Shown in pieces: positions 10,258-20,811 of a stretch of DNA of 32,848 bases. The DNA comes from Conidiobolus incongruus B7586 (lineage: Eukaryota > Entomophthoromycota > Entomophthoromycetes > Entomophthorales > Conidiobolaceae), in NCBI GenBank assembly GCA_000697335.1, contig JNEM01015222.1:1-32848 (forward strand), in the 5' to 3' direction. The translations under genes were made by a program, and so were the position numbers. The notes under the pieces are model-generated. The model saw nothing but the letters and a program-made list of their open reading frames with translations. It was not told where the DNA came from and did not search any database. Every line of letters begins with the position of its first letter. The stretch's first letter is position 1.

Positions 10258-11028
10258 CTAATATTCACCATATGGACCATAATCACCATTGTATCGATCA
10301 TATCCTCCATTGTAACCATTGCTGTCACTATAGCCTCGGCTATAGCCATTATCATAACCTCCATCATAGCTCTTACCATATCCACCGTTATAACCATTAC
10401 CATATCCACCGCTATAGCCGTTACGATAACCACCATTATAATCTTTGAAATATCCTGGATACATTCTATTATCATAATCTCCATTATAACCACCATTATA
10501 GTTATCATAGTAACCATTGCCGTAATCACCACTGTATCCAACGTCATAGCTACGATATCTGCCTCCATCATAGCGGTCGTTATATCCTCCAGGATAGCGA
10601 CCGTATTTGCCATCATATTCATCATCATATTCATCATTATATTCATCATCATCTTCATACATAGGCTCTTCAGACTCTTCGAGTTGTTCAGATTCCTCAG
10701 GCTCTTCTGGCTCTTCAGCGGGCTCTTCAGGTATCTCTTCCTCCAAGATCTGAATGCCAGCAATATCATTAGCTTCATCATCTAATTCAAGCTCGGCCAA
10801 ATCTTCATCCTCTTCGATCCTAGCATCCAAATTGATTCCATCTTCTTTTTCGCGAGGGTGACGGGATTCACGACCAGTAATGCCTCCAATATCAAGGGCA
10901 TCCAAAGCATCTACTTCGATTAACCTATTCAATAGGTCTAATCGACGTATCAATGAATGTTCCGAAGGAGTAATGGGAGTAGCAATTAAACTAGTTAGGA
11001 GTAAACTGAATAATGTAGTAGTGTGCAT
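10258..11028 (-). CDS. Secreted acidic protein with long Tyr/Gly-rich tail (copy C)
   Basis: A 256-residue relative of copies A and B. It starts directly at MHTTTLF, which supports the start chosen in A and B. The signal peptide ends near SLIATP, the propeptide keeps PSEHS, and Arg-Arg is at 28-29 exactly as in A and B. The middle shares the pattern GI-L-x-x-x-E-(E/D)-D-L then LDD, followed by Glu/Pro/Ser-rich repeats (EEPEEPEESEQ). From about residue 128 the protein is a Tyr/Gly/Asn/Asp repeat tail with units such as YNGGYGNGY and YSGGYGNGY. No cysteine. The tail composition recalls low-complexity structural or adhesive proteins. That is a resemblance of composition only. Tyrosine cross-linking would be an inference without direct support. 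Confidence 0.8.
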   Translation of the reverse strand: MHTTTLFSLLLTSLIATPITPSEHSLIRRLDLLNRLIEVDALDALDIGGITGRESRHPREKEDGINLDARIEEDEDLAELELDDEANDIAGIQILEEEIPEEPAEEPEEPEESEQLEESEEPMYEDDDEYNDEYDDEYDGKYGRYPGGYNDRYDGGRYRSYDVGYSGDYGNGYYDNYNGGYNGDYDNRMYPGYFKDYNGGYRNGYSGGYGNGYNGGYGKSYDGGYDNGYSRGYSDSNGYNGGYDRYNGDYGPYGEY

Positions 11029-11094
11029 TATTAAATATATATATATATAGATTGAATTGCAATATTTTAATTTTTTACGGTACTTAAAATCTGC

Positions 11095-11102
11095 TTATAT
11101 AT
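11095..11102 (-). promoter_or_regulatory. TATA box of copy C
   Basis: On the minus strand this reads ATATATAA, about 70 nt upstream of the ATG. A separate TA run (11037-11050) lies just before the start codon. Confidence 0.45.
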
Positions 11103-11109
11103 CTCAAGA

Positions 11110-12329
11110 ATCCAATTGAATTGTTTATACGATATCAATTAATTGATTGGAGGATCTATGTTTATGATATTCAAATATGACAAATTTATGAACATTTAAT
11201 AATATTGAATGGTTCAATATTAGTGATAATATTAAACAATTATCTTTGGGGAAATTGCATATAATATTATATAATATAATTAATCATTTAAAATTTTATT
11301 ACCGATTTTAAAATAATACTGAAATATACTGATTTTTTATCTCGATATCTTCTAATCTTTAATATTTATTATCATGTGGATAATTGACTCAATATAGAAA
11401 TTGGTTAATAAATTGGAACTGAATTGATTCTTCCTAATAATCAAAATAGAAAAATAGTAAAATTATAATAGTTTATCTATAATTAATTTTTTGGGTGTTT
11501 GATCATTTTTATTGATTAAATATTGAAATACTCAAATAACCTGGGGTTATAGATGAAACTTCAATCAATTGAAAATGGTATATCAATGATTCAATAAAGA
11601 GTATTTTCAATGTCTAAATTGGATGAAATTATGATTTAGATTTTATTTCATTTTTATTCTAATATAGGGTGTATATTTATTCAAACTAAAATAATAATAG
11701 CTATTATTAAAGAACTTTTATATCATTTTTATTATCATGTACAAAATATCAGGTGTTATCTGAATGTAATTGAATTTTTTCTCAAATATAATTTAATTTT
11801 ATTGAATTGGATACAACGATTTATTAATAATAAAGAATACCTTTTGCAGATTCAGTCATATAATCGAAATTTATAAAGTCTCCATTAATTTTGATTATTA
11901 TCAATATTAAATTAGAGCATTAACTTTTGTATTCAATTATTGTTAATATAAATATTAGATATTTAAAAGGAAATGTATTGGATTAATTTATATCACAAAA
12001 ATTGTATGAAATATAGAAAATAATTTATTACCATTTAAATGCTGAATGGTCAATAAAATTGTAAAATTATTAAAATGGCCTTATAATCCGAGAAAAAATA
12101 AGTAATCTTAATAATAGGATTGAAAATTGAAAAGTCATTAAAGTGCATGGTATTTTGGAAACTGATCTTTCAGATTCAGATTAGAAATGCGGTTCAGGTC
12201 TAAGTTTAGACTTGAACCATCTATTTTGAGTACCCAATTGATGCAATAATTATTTTTAATTGTACTAAGCTCCTTATTTCCCGATTCATCATCATCAATT
12301 TTAAGTTTGAGAACCTTTTTATTATTTCA
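11110..12329. other. AT-rich spacer
   Basis: Non-coding in all frames. The only distinct element is an imperfect palindrome at 12191-12218, listed separately. Confidence 0.5.
12191..12218. repeat. 28-bp imperfect palindrome
   Basis: GGTTCAGGTCTAA is followed, after GT, by TTAGACTTGAACC. The two 13-nt arms are complementary at 12 positions. It lies just past the end of the broken relative at 12330-12690 and could be a hairpin in its 3' flank. No function is claimed. Confidence 0.6.
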
Positions 12330-12690
12330 TTTAACTAGACATTCACGAAATCGCTATCATTTTCAATTTGCGAATTTAATTCAATTCCTTTATCACCTTT
12401 ACCTTGGTGGTTTTCACTATGTGTAATAACAAAACATTGAAAGCTCCTTCCAATAGATCATTATGATGCTTATGATGTTCCTTGGATTCATGAGATTTTT
12501 CAACCTTTTCTTCAATGTCATCAATTTCATAATTATTGGGATCAACATCCAAAAAATGGAGTAACTCCAATGTATGTACTTTATTGTCACCATCTCTCCA
12601 CATTAAGGACCTCTGATACTCATTGGAAGAGCTTGCAAAAAATGGCAACTAGAAGAGGAGATAAAGTAATTCCACGGATAACTAAGTATC
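12330..12690 (-). pseudogene. Broken relative of the secreted acidic family (D)
   Basis: Minus-strand pieces in at least two frames resemble the middle of copies A-C. One frame gives a hydrophobic start (LPFFASSSNEYQRS), then an acidic segment DPNNYEIDDIEEKVEKS and a His/Lys patch KEHHKHHND. A shift of frame then gives KGDKGIELNSQIENDSDF, which lines up with DKGIELRTDVEDEDD of copies A and B. No intact start or signal peptide can be read, and the Tyr-rich tail is missing. The pieces and their order support a decayed member. The placement of its ends is approximate. Confidence 0.5.
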
Positions 12691-12699
12691 AAAAATAAT

Positions 12700-13060
12700 T
12701 AACATTGAATAATTTGATATTAGCTTAATTTAGCTTTAAAAGACTTCGATTATGTTGAAATCTAATTTGTAACTCTACTGCAGATTTGAAACTTACTATA
12801 AAACGAATTAAACTGAATTGGTAACTCTAATTCGCACTAATCACAGTTGCAGTTAAGAATATATTAAAAAATCTATTTAGTTTTATATCAGATATTCAGT
12901 AATTGAATTCATTTTATTGACTTCTCAAAATGAAGCCTGAATATATTTTCTTAATATTTTGTTATTAAGTATATTTCGAACATGAAGTAACCCCATTAAA
13001 TCATATTTTCAAATAATTTTCATTTAAACATACATTGATTTTATTCCAATATATATTGTG
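12700..13060. other. AT-rich spacer
   Basis: Divergent spacer between the broken minus-strand relative and the possible plus-strand promoter at 13063. No gene is seen. Confidence 0.5.
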
Positions 13061-13062
13061 GC

Positions 13063-13070
13063 TATATAAA
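13063..13070 (+). promoter_or_regulatory. TATA box followed by a C-rich leader
   Basis: TATATAAA is followed by a leader rich in C and A (CACTCACTCCACCAAC), unlike the surrounding AT-rich DNA. This is the pattern expected at a transcription start in a compact eukaryotic promoter. Confidence 0.45.
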
Positions 13071-13113
13071 TGGTCACTCACTCCACCAACTTCATCTCGC
13101 GATCTATTACCTT

Positions 13114-13296
13114 ATGGAGTCTTACCACCAAAAGACTCATCACACCGCTCCAAGATCTCATTCTTCTAGCAACCCAATATACTACTTTACATTACCTACA
13201 GCCGACAATTATTTTATAAAAGATACATTAGCACCATCACCTTTGGTCTTTTGCGAAGTCCATAAAACCCTTAACAAACCCAATAAAACACTCTAA
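13114..13296 (+). CDS. Possible small protein gene, unrecognised
   Basis: A 60-codon open frame starting MESYHQKTHHTAPRS, 44 nt downstream of a good TATA box. The plus strand here is rich in C and poor in G, in contrast to its surroundings. The product is rich in His, Ser, Thr and Pro and has no signal peptide or known motif. The C-rich stretch continues past its stop, with an unrelated second frame (ITPLQDLILLATQYTTLHY) overlapping it, so the transcript might be non-coding or the reading frame might be another. I do not recognise it. Confidence 0.3.
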   Translation: MESYHQKTHHTAPRSHSSSNPIYYFTLPTADNYFIKDTLAPSPLVFCEVHKTLNKPNKTL

Positions 13297-13299
13297 CCT

Positions 13300-14158
13300 A
13301 AACTACCAAACAGACCATAAACAAGCCGCTTCTTTATCTATTATTAACCTTCTACTAGCAATCGGTAGAACCGCAATATAATAAACCAAGCACTAAAATA
13401 AAATTAATAAAAATATATGGGATGTTAAGTTTTAAATATAGTAAATTATTTAGTTTTTTCTAAAGATCTATCTTAATAAATCTGAAATAATGTATATCTC
13501 ATTAATTTGTATAATCGTAATTAATATAAAATATTATTTAAAATATAGCTTAATTGGACGAAGTTATGACAAAATTATGTATACTATAATTTTTTAATAC
13601 TAGCAAGATATTATTCAATGTATTCAGAAATTAAATTATTTATTGGGATAAAAATGATTTTGAAAACAAGGATTGTAATATCTATCTGAACTCAATTCAC
13701 GAATTACATAATACATTATTGATTTTTTTGCCAGAAAACAATTTATTTCTATGTTTCAAAAATACAAAACAATTATCAATAAGAAATATGTGTTTATATT
13801 AGTTAGAGATTTAGTATTGATGTATATTAACTTCATAAATCATAAATTAAGCGACAAATATAAAAACCTAACAAATTTAAATATCATATTTAAAATTTTA
13901 AGATATTTCCTGAAATATATCAATATAAATTAATGAATTTGTTGGTAGAATTCTTTTTGAAATATTTAATACCGTTATTTATAATACCTCAACAAAAAAT
14001 TAATCAAAAAGTTAGGGTTATCAATTATTATAGCAATCAAGGAAGTATCAAATATTAGAAAAGTTAAAAATCTGTAGATTAGAAATAATACATCTAACTT
14101 TCAATATATATTGTTATGAATTATTTGATAATTAAAATGTGAATATAAGATATGATTA
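13300..14158. other. AT-rich spacer
   Basis: The open frame at 13751-13933 is Ile/Asn/Lys/Tyr-rich, as expected from chance in AT-rich DNA. I see no supported gene. Confidence 0.5.
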
Positions 14159-14545
14159 TTAACGATAACTTGGTGGATACGGCATAGAATACCCAATCGG
14201 GCGTCCGTAGTCAGGTTCATACATTGGTCCTGGTCTAAAAGAAGGTTGTAAAAAATATCTACCATTAGGACTCCTCCTTCCATATTCGCTATACTGGTGA
14301 TGAGAATTGGGTTTATAATAGTGCCCTTTCTTTGGAGGCTTACAACGTAATCAAAGTGATTTAGGTTTTGATTTCTTTTTTATCTCCCTCATCATTATCA
14401 TCTCCTGAATCCTGTTAAGTATTAACATTACCAAGCGAAATTTTGACTTCGGCAATCTCTCTAAAATCATTATCGAGCTTGATATCATCGACATCATACC
14501 TTCAAGAGCATCAGCTTTCATGTTCAATCATTCCGCACTACTCTT
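14159..14545 (-). pseudogene. Decayed 3' part of the gene at 14546-14944
   Basis: Directly after the stop of the upstream open frame, the minus strand still looks like protein-coding DNA. One frame gives YDVDDIKLDNDFREIAE and an acidic DSGDDNDEGDKKE. Another gives KPPKKGHYYKPNSHHQYSE, then a Pro/Tyr/Arg-rich end with PGPMYEPDYGRPIGY and PYPPSYR before TAA at 14159-14161. Acidic middle then Tyr-rich end is the plan of copies A-C. It suggests that the family member here was once longer and lost its 3' half through frame changes and stops. Confidence 0.5.
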
Positions 14546-14944
14546 TTACTGACTTTCGTTACTACTATACTGAATAGCTTCGGATCTCGAATGGAAAATG
14601 TTAAGGTAATCCTTCTCACTCAGATTTAACAAGGCCATCACATCATCAAAATCATTTAAATCCAAAGCTAAGTACTCGACAATACTATCATCTTTATTTT
14701 CCGAATCATTGAGATCAATGAGACCATCATTCAAGTTACTCAGCTTCAAAAGGTTATCTACATCCAAGCCGCTATTTCTATCTTCATCTTTGATCAGATT
14801 GCTGTCCCTGTCAACCTTTACACTAACATTTGCCAGGTCTCCCTTAGTCAATGCTTCACAGCCAACTAATCCGGTATGATGATGTGCTGCTTGAATAGCT
14901 CCAGTAAATGCAACTAACAATGAAATGAAGATTACATTACGCAT
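14546..14944 (-). CDS. Small secreted protein, probably truncated member (E)
   Basis: A 132-residue open frame that starts MRNVIFISLLVAF and has a clear signal peptide ending near IQAAHHH. The rest is acidic and Leu/Asp/Asn-rich, with recurring hydrophobic-acidic segments (LDVDNLLKLSNLNDGLIDLND, LALDLNDFDDVMALL). It has one cysteine (GCEAL) and lacks the Arg-Arg site at 28-29, so it stands apart from A-C and F. Coding-like sequence continues in other frames beyond its stop, so the present product is probably a shortened form. Whether it is expressed cannot be told. Orientation and position between C and F place it in the same cluster. Confidence 0.55.
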   Translation of the reverse strand: MRNVIFISLLVAFTGAIQAAHHHTGLVGCEALTKGDLANVSVKVDRDSNLIKDEDRNSGLDVDNLLKLSNLNDGLIDLNDSENKDDSIVEYLALDLNDFDDVMALLNLSEKDYLNIFHSRSEAIQYSSNESQ

Positions 14945-14949
14945 ATTTA

Positions 14950-16186
14950 ATGAAATAATAAAATGATTAGTATAATCACTATCTCAGGGATATTATTATT
15001 CTTATCAATTCAGATCAAATAATAGATTGATCTATTCTGGAATCTTAATATTAAATTTGACAATATATTACTATCTATTAAAATAATCTCTATAAAATGG
15101 TAATTCTTATTTGAAATTTTATCAAACCATCATTCTGTAAATGATTCCACTTCATTTTGAATAAAAAAAGATTATATAATATATAAATAATTTTCTCAGT
15201 GATATTTTGTAGTTATTAATAGATAGTAAATTATGGTATATTTACAAAATCAAACATCAAAAATGAAATAATAAGATTTAGAAATTTATCTTGTTTAATT
15301 TTAGCGTAATAATACTAACCATATAATTAATGATTATATTTATAGTAAATGCAAGTACTCAACCTATCATATTACGTTTATATATATTTTACCCATTTTT
15401 TAAGTAATTCGATTCGATATAAAAAATATCAATCTCAATACTATAATTACTCAATATATTTATATTAAAATAATAACTTTATTGTTATTTTACATAGTCA
15501 TTAATAAGTAATATGATATACAACCTCAGCACATTTCAAATTTAAATCTTAATATTGGTTAAATTTAATATTAATTTAATGGTATAAAGCTGTTTGAAAG
15601 TTTGAATAAATTTTAATAATATATTTTTGATGATTAACAGATATTAAAATAATCAATATTTTATCCGATTAAGAACTATTCTTGTGTTTAAATTATTCAT
15701 GGTTTTATTGAACTATTCAATGAATATTCAATATCTATACTAATATTTATTAAAGAATATTCAAATTTTGATGTTAATAGTATATAATATTTAGGTTAAA
15801 TGATGTATATTGAATTTTAACATTTAGTAATAATTTTCTAATTATATATTTATAAATGGGAATCATTGGATATTATATCACATTAAGGAATTCAAAAGTG
15901 TTATTTGATTCATAACTGATCATTTTTATAATGTAATTAAGATTTTATAATTTTTAATACAATACATTAGAAATTGTTAATTATAGGAATTCACAAATTA
16001 TAGTACTTAAGATAAATGTTATGAGTATTTTATCTATAATGAAACACATTAATTGGTAATGAGATGTATAAAATATTATATAAGCTCATTTGAATAAAAA
16101 ACTATTGTAAAAATAATATGTTTATTGATTAAATTAGATTCAGTATTTTTGGTAAAAAAATTAAATTGAAGCTATCCAGTTGAGAA
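14950..16186. other. AT-rich spacer
   Basis: About 1.2 kb, AT-rich, stops in all frames. Nothing recognisable. Confidence 0.55.
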
Positions 16187-16828
16187 TTAAAAATACCTGA
16201 GGCCTCTGCGATTTTTTGCTTTATGTGACCTGCGCTTACCGTAAGGTCTCTTCTTACTATAGCGATGAGGTGGCTTAGGTGTTTCTTCTGTTACTTCCTC
16301 GGGTTCTTCTGGCTCTTCTGACACTTCTGACACTTCTGGCTCTTCTGGCTCTTCGGATTGTTCTGATTGTTCCACTTCCTCCGCTTTTTCTTCAAAAGTC
16401 ACATCAAGCTCAGCAAGCTTTTTACGATTATTGTCAACTTCAAGCTCAGCAACAGCAGGATCATCGAGAGCAGTGACATCAACATCCAATGCATCTTTTT
16501 TTTTATTCTTTTTGGATGGACGCTTGACTTTGCTACTCTTGATTAGATCGAGTTTAGTAGCCCCTTCAACAGTTTCTACTAAATTGTCTACAGCACCGTC
16601 TTTTCCATTTACATCATCAATTTTAATATCTGCCAAAAGTTCATCCAAAATGGCGTCCACATCAAAATCATCATCCTCATGTTTCTTGTGGCTTAAAGCA
16701 TCAACGTCGGCTTTGACCACATCGTTGGCCTTATTCTCAGCTCTGCGCACTTTTGGGTGCCTGGAAGGGATAGCTGGTGTAGCAACCAACGAAGTCATCC
16801 AAATTGCGAGTAGAGTGGCAGTACGCAT
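16187..16828 (-). CDS. Secreted acidic protein with V-x-D motif and basic tail (F)
   Basis: A 213-residue secreted protein, unrecognised by family. It starts MRTATLL, has a signal peptide ending SLVATP, a propeptide with PSRHPK, and Arg-Arg at 28-29. Just after the cleavage site is NDVVKADVDALSHKKH, which matches the repeat motif of the large protein at 20812 (DNDVVDADVKVLSKTH). The middle alternates acidic and hydrophobic segments (DVDAILDELLADIKIDD, ALDVDVTALDD). It then carries SEEPEEPEE-type acidic repeats like copy C and a strongly basic end (KKRPYGKRRSHKAKNRR). It contains no cysteine. It therefore combines features of the Tyr-tail group and of the V-motif repeat protein. The basic clusters could be further processing sites. 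A TATA box lies about 90 nt upstream. Confidence 0.8.
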   Translation of the reverse strand: MRTATLLAIWMTSLVATPAIPSRHPKVRRAENKANDVVKADVDALSHKKHEDDDFDVDAILDELLADIKIDDVNGKDGAVDNLVETVEGATKLDLIKSSKVKRPSKKNKKKDALDVDVTALDDPAVAELEVDNNRKKLAELDVTFEEKAEEVEQSEQSEEPEEPEVSEVSEEPEEPEEVTEETPKPPHRYSKKRPYGKRRSHKAKNRRGLRYF

Positions 16829-16917
16829 TCTTCAAAATTATATTAAAATTAAAAATTAACCAATATCAAATATTAAATAAATATAATTTGATGGTATTAA
16901 CTTGGATAAGAGATGTG

Positions 16918-16926
16918 ATTTATATA
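16918..16926 (-). promoter_or_regulatory. TATA box of F
   Basis: TATATAAAT on the minus strand, about 90 nt upstream of the ATG at 16828. Confidence 0.55.
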
Positions 16927-16929
16927 CTC

Positions 16930-17659
16930 TCTCCAAAAATTATACAAAAATCAAGATATTTTACGCCTATTGATATTTGTTAAAAATTATCTTTTATTCA
17001 AAAGTTTTATAAGTAATGATCAATTTAATTTTTCCATACGATTTTTTAACGGAAATTTTGGTTACTTGAAAGTTCCTTAATAATATTGAAAGCTTGGAAT
17101 GATGTGCTATATTAATGCTCCGAATGGATGCTTTGAGTATTCTTTTTTTGGAATATATGCATCACAAAAAATTATATAGTATACTTCAAAATAGAATTCA
17201 ACATAATTATAAAAATTTTGATCTAATAAAAATTCATGATCAAATATATAAAATTAAATATTAAAGGTCATTAGATGATTACATATTTTGAACCCAATTA
17301 CATGCAATTTTTGGATTTTTTATCAATAATATGATTACAAAGCATTTAAATCTATTGTATTTCATTTAAAACATCACCATTTATGACAGAATTGATCAAT
17401 AAAATTGAGTTATATATCTAATATAATTTTTAAATGAATCTATTAAATTTATTAAAATACTGATAATTAGTATACAATATAGGATTGGATTTTAATATTG
17501 CAAATTTAAAAGATTTTTTTAATTGTTGAGGTGTGATATATAAAGCTCAATATAATTGATATATAAATGCATTTTAGCCCTCATAATTCTATTACTTAAT
17601 ATAAATACTGATACCACTATATTATAAAATCAGTTAATCATATTTTCATAATAAAATGA
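16930..17659. other. AT-rich spacer
   Basis: No open frame of note, no RNA gene and no repeat seen. Confidence 0.55.
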
Positions 17660-17971
17660 CTAAAATGCTAACAATGAGTCAAGGTAATTTCCTAAAAGGG
17701 CACTTAACAAATCAATCACATAAGCCTCACTCATATTAACTCTAGAAAAAGTGTCTTGATTAGATTCCTCCTTACCCTTATTTTCCTGTTTTTGCAATCG
17801 TTCACCTCTTTCAATGTCTTCATCCTTGTCACCAATATTCGTACCCAGTTGAACTATTTCAAAATCTTCAATCAGCCCACCTCTTTGAATCTCTCAGATA
17901 TTTTCACCAGATGTAATTGAAATCACATCACCGACATAAATGAGAAATGTGAATAACATAATATATCGCAT
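17660..17971 (-). pseudogene. Small secreted-type gene with a single in-frame TGA
   Basis: A 104-codon frame, open except for one TGA at codon 26. It starts MRYIMLFTFLIYVGDV, a signal-peptide-like start with the Met-Arg found in E, F and the large repeat protein. After the TGA it continues with EIQRGGLIEDFEIVQLG, then a charged Lys/Glu/Asp stretch, and ends in a hydrophobic EAYVIDLLSALLGNYLDSL segment that resembles the end of E. One stop in an otherwise open frame suggests a recent loss, a sequence error or, less likely, read-through. No later Met would give a sensible start, and no convincing short intron removes the TGA. No TATA box is evident. Family membership is tentative. Confidence 0.5.
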
Positions 17972-17974
17972 CAT

Positions 17975-19138
17975 TTATAATGTTAAATTTTTAACATCTT
18001 GATTGCCATCAAAATGATTAATGATAATTTATATTCTTAATACCATCAATTTGATTATCATCGATGATTGAATTTTTTGAGATATGATGGGATTTAAAGT
18101 GTGGTTTATTTAGAATATTTAGTTTTTGTTTGAATTTTAAATAATGAAATATTGTTGGGGATTGTTTTAGTGTTATGTTTTCATATATAAAGATAGCACT
18201 GTTTATGGCCATTTGAAATTCTAATCGATGTATTGAAATAAAGCAATATAGGTTGATAAAGCTCAACCATCAAATAATATAAGTTAGAAAATATTTTTAT
18301 TAACTTATCTATACTGGGATTTGAAATTTTGTTTTGAATATCATAATATTCACCTACTACTGAAATCATGATATAAATAATTATCTGACTTATTGCATAT
18401 ATAGCAGTTTTTTGTTTTAATCATAATTCTGTAAAAAATATTATTATAATTGTTGATTCAATGTAATAAAACAATTATACAACATTACTATTATTTTATT
18501 TATGATTTTCATATTTATTAATTTTATCAATCATCATGAAATTATAACAGCTATTGCTAATCAGAGTAATATATTTTTGTTATTTTCTCTATCATTAGTC
18601 ATTATATTAATGATTAATATTAATTAAAATGTCAAAAGAATTATAAAAATGTTTCTAGGTGTGAAATAGATCCAATTTATATAAATTTTTAATTTTGAAG
18701 ATATAAAATAAGATGGTTTATATTAATCAACAATTGTATGGAATAAATATCTACATCATTTAATATATAAAACTTTGTATTATATACTGCACTTAAACTA
18801 AACTTTCAATATAATATCAATGTTGATAGAGATAAATAAAATTTTAATATAAACCAGCCTAATTTGCATTACAGCTTAAGATTGGTATTTGTCTTTTATA
18901 GTTCATATTATTTAAAAACACAAGAATAAGCTCAAAAACATAAATTTGACAATCATCAATAAACCAACATCAACAACCTATTTCAGCCCTAATATATAAA
19001 TCAATTTACCACATGTCAAAACTATTTCAAATTTAACCAATACCAAAATTCATTCTCAAAATAATATTGTATATTGATTCTATTAAAACTTTATATCTGT
19101 TAACCTTTTATAGTTTTTCATAATTGAAATATTTAGTC
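17975..19138. other. AT-rich spacer at the strand switch of the cluster
   Basis: To the left members read on the minus strand, to the right on the plus strand. The open frames at 18018-18369 (minus) have the composition of AT-rich non-coding DNA. A TATATAAAT at about 18993 precedes the doubtful gene at 19139. Confidence 0.5.
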
Positions 19139-19561
19139 ATGGCTACTAATGAAATATATGCTCTACCACTGCTAAATTGATTGCTAACACTTGCAAATAA
19201 GCCCAAAATCAATCTAAGAAAAGTGATAAACCTTAGCGATGTATAAGATATAAAAAAATGAAAAAAAAAAGAAACCACACAAACATCTAATCAAGCATTC
19301 TGACGGTCCTAAGGACCCACATCAATCACCACATAGATGAGTCACTATAGATACAGTATAGATCACACCGCAGTAATCTTCTTAGAAACTCTGAACAATA
19401 CTCTTTTGGATATCAATTGTGAGACGGGAGCCACTGAAAGTCTTTTGGAAATCGTACTGAAGCCTGTTGATGGCCCGTTGTATGACGACCAAGGATCTTT
19501 GAAAAGTATTGGAAACTTTGGAGCATTTTTGGATGAGGCTAGCGAACTTTCTATGGATTGA
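19139..19561 (+). pseudogene. Possible decayed small gene with a 74-codon open frame
   Basis: The open frame at 19337-19561 gives an acidic, Leu-rich 74-residue piece (HTAVIFLETLNNTLLDI, then ESLLEIVLKPVDGPLYDDQ) with no signal peptide. Upstream of it another frame contains STTAKLIANT, which recalls the STTLF...SLIAT start of the secreted family, and a further frame contains a Lys/His patch HKHLIKHSDGPKDPHQSPH. Codon-like composition extends over about 400 bp, in a region otherwise much more AT-rich. It could be a broken member of the family on the plus strand or an unrelated relic. The evidence is weak. Confidence 0.3.
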
Positions 19562-19564
19562 GAA

Positions 19565-20710
19565 TAATTAAAAGTGAAGAATGAAGTAATATCTACTAGA
19601 TGTAATAACTTGGATGATAATGGAGATATTAAGCAAATATATGTGGACTACAATCATCAATTTTTACAACTAAAATGAATTCATACTTTCTATCAAGATG
19701 TTATGAATATTTTTCATTCATACCATAGTATGCTATATCTTGATACACACTTCCATTCACTTCTCATATCATTTTCCCAAAAATTTCATCAATTTTCAAT
19801 TATCAATATATTGCATGATTATTAAATTGATAATAATACGAATTAAATTTTTCATATTATTTTGTCAACGAATATTCTAATTGTTCGCCTTTATCATTAT
19901 GGCTACAAATTAATTTGATAATATCAAAAGAAGATATTTTATTCAATTTATTGTGTATCAATGAATATAATATCAGATTAAATGTCTTACATTTGAAATA
20001 TATCTCTGTAATCATTCAATACTAATAATTTAAGAGTCTGAATATTAAATTTAATCTATTCAATATTGGATTGATAAATGTCTGATAGTTTTTTAATCCT
20101 ACTTATCCATAGCTTAGTAGACGAAAATATATTTAACTAATTTGGATATAACAGCCCTTTAATATATTATATAAAACAAAATGAATCAATATAAACTAAC
20201 CAGTTGGAATTATGACTGATTTTTGAATTATTTAATATAAAGCATTAAAGATTATAAATTATATGTATTGTTGTATTTTGAGGAAGCTCAAATATTAAAC
20301 TGGTCTTGCTAACAATAATGATGGTTTATTTTTAAAACGCTTAAATTTCAAGCAAATAAAAAATATTTTAATAAGTATAATCTTAAAATGAACCACATTA
20401 GTCATCTCTAAGCGCTACATTAATAATAATTAATTTCAAAAATGAATACTAATCACACCATGACAACTATCAAATATCTCAATATTGCTGTTAAGAATAA
20501 AAAAAACTTTCCATAATTCCATTTACCAATATTTCCGTTAATACCGAATCCGTTAGGAAATTATATATGAAAAGATTTGCAAATTTTTAACCAATTTTAT
20601 TTGGAATTGAATTGGGAAAATTAATAAATTTTAATATTAATAAATTTGATGAAATTATAATAATTTCCGTAGAATTAAAATGATAAGATATGATATAATA
20701 TGCTGAGGTA
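19565..20710. other. AT-rich spacer upstream of the large repeat-protein gene
   Basis: Stops in all frames. It carries the promoter region of the gene at 20812 at its right end. Nothing else is seen. Confidence 0.5.
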
Positions 20711-20715
20711 GTATG

Positions 20716-20723
20716 TATATAAA
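20716..20723 (+). promoter_or_regulatory. TATA box of the repeat-protein gene
   Basis: TATATAAA lies about 90 nt upstream of the ATG at 20812, the same spacing as in F. The leader holds short repeats of ATACATTA and AATTCATT. Confidence 0.6.
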
Positions 20724-20811
20724 GTAGTGATAAGAGACAAATATTCGGTATCATACATTTATACATTAATACATTAATTCATTTCAATCAATTAATTATT
20801 TTCATTGTATT

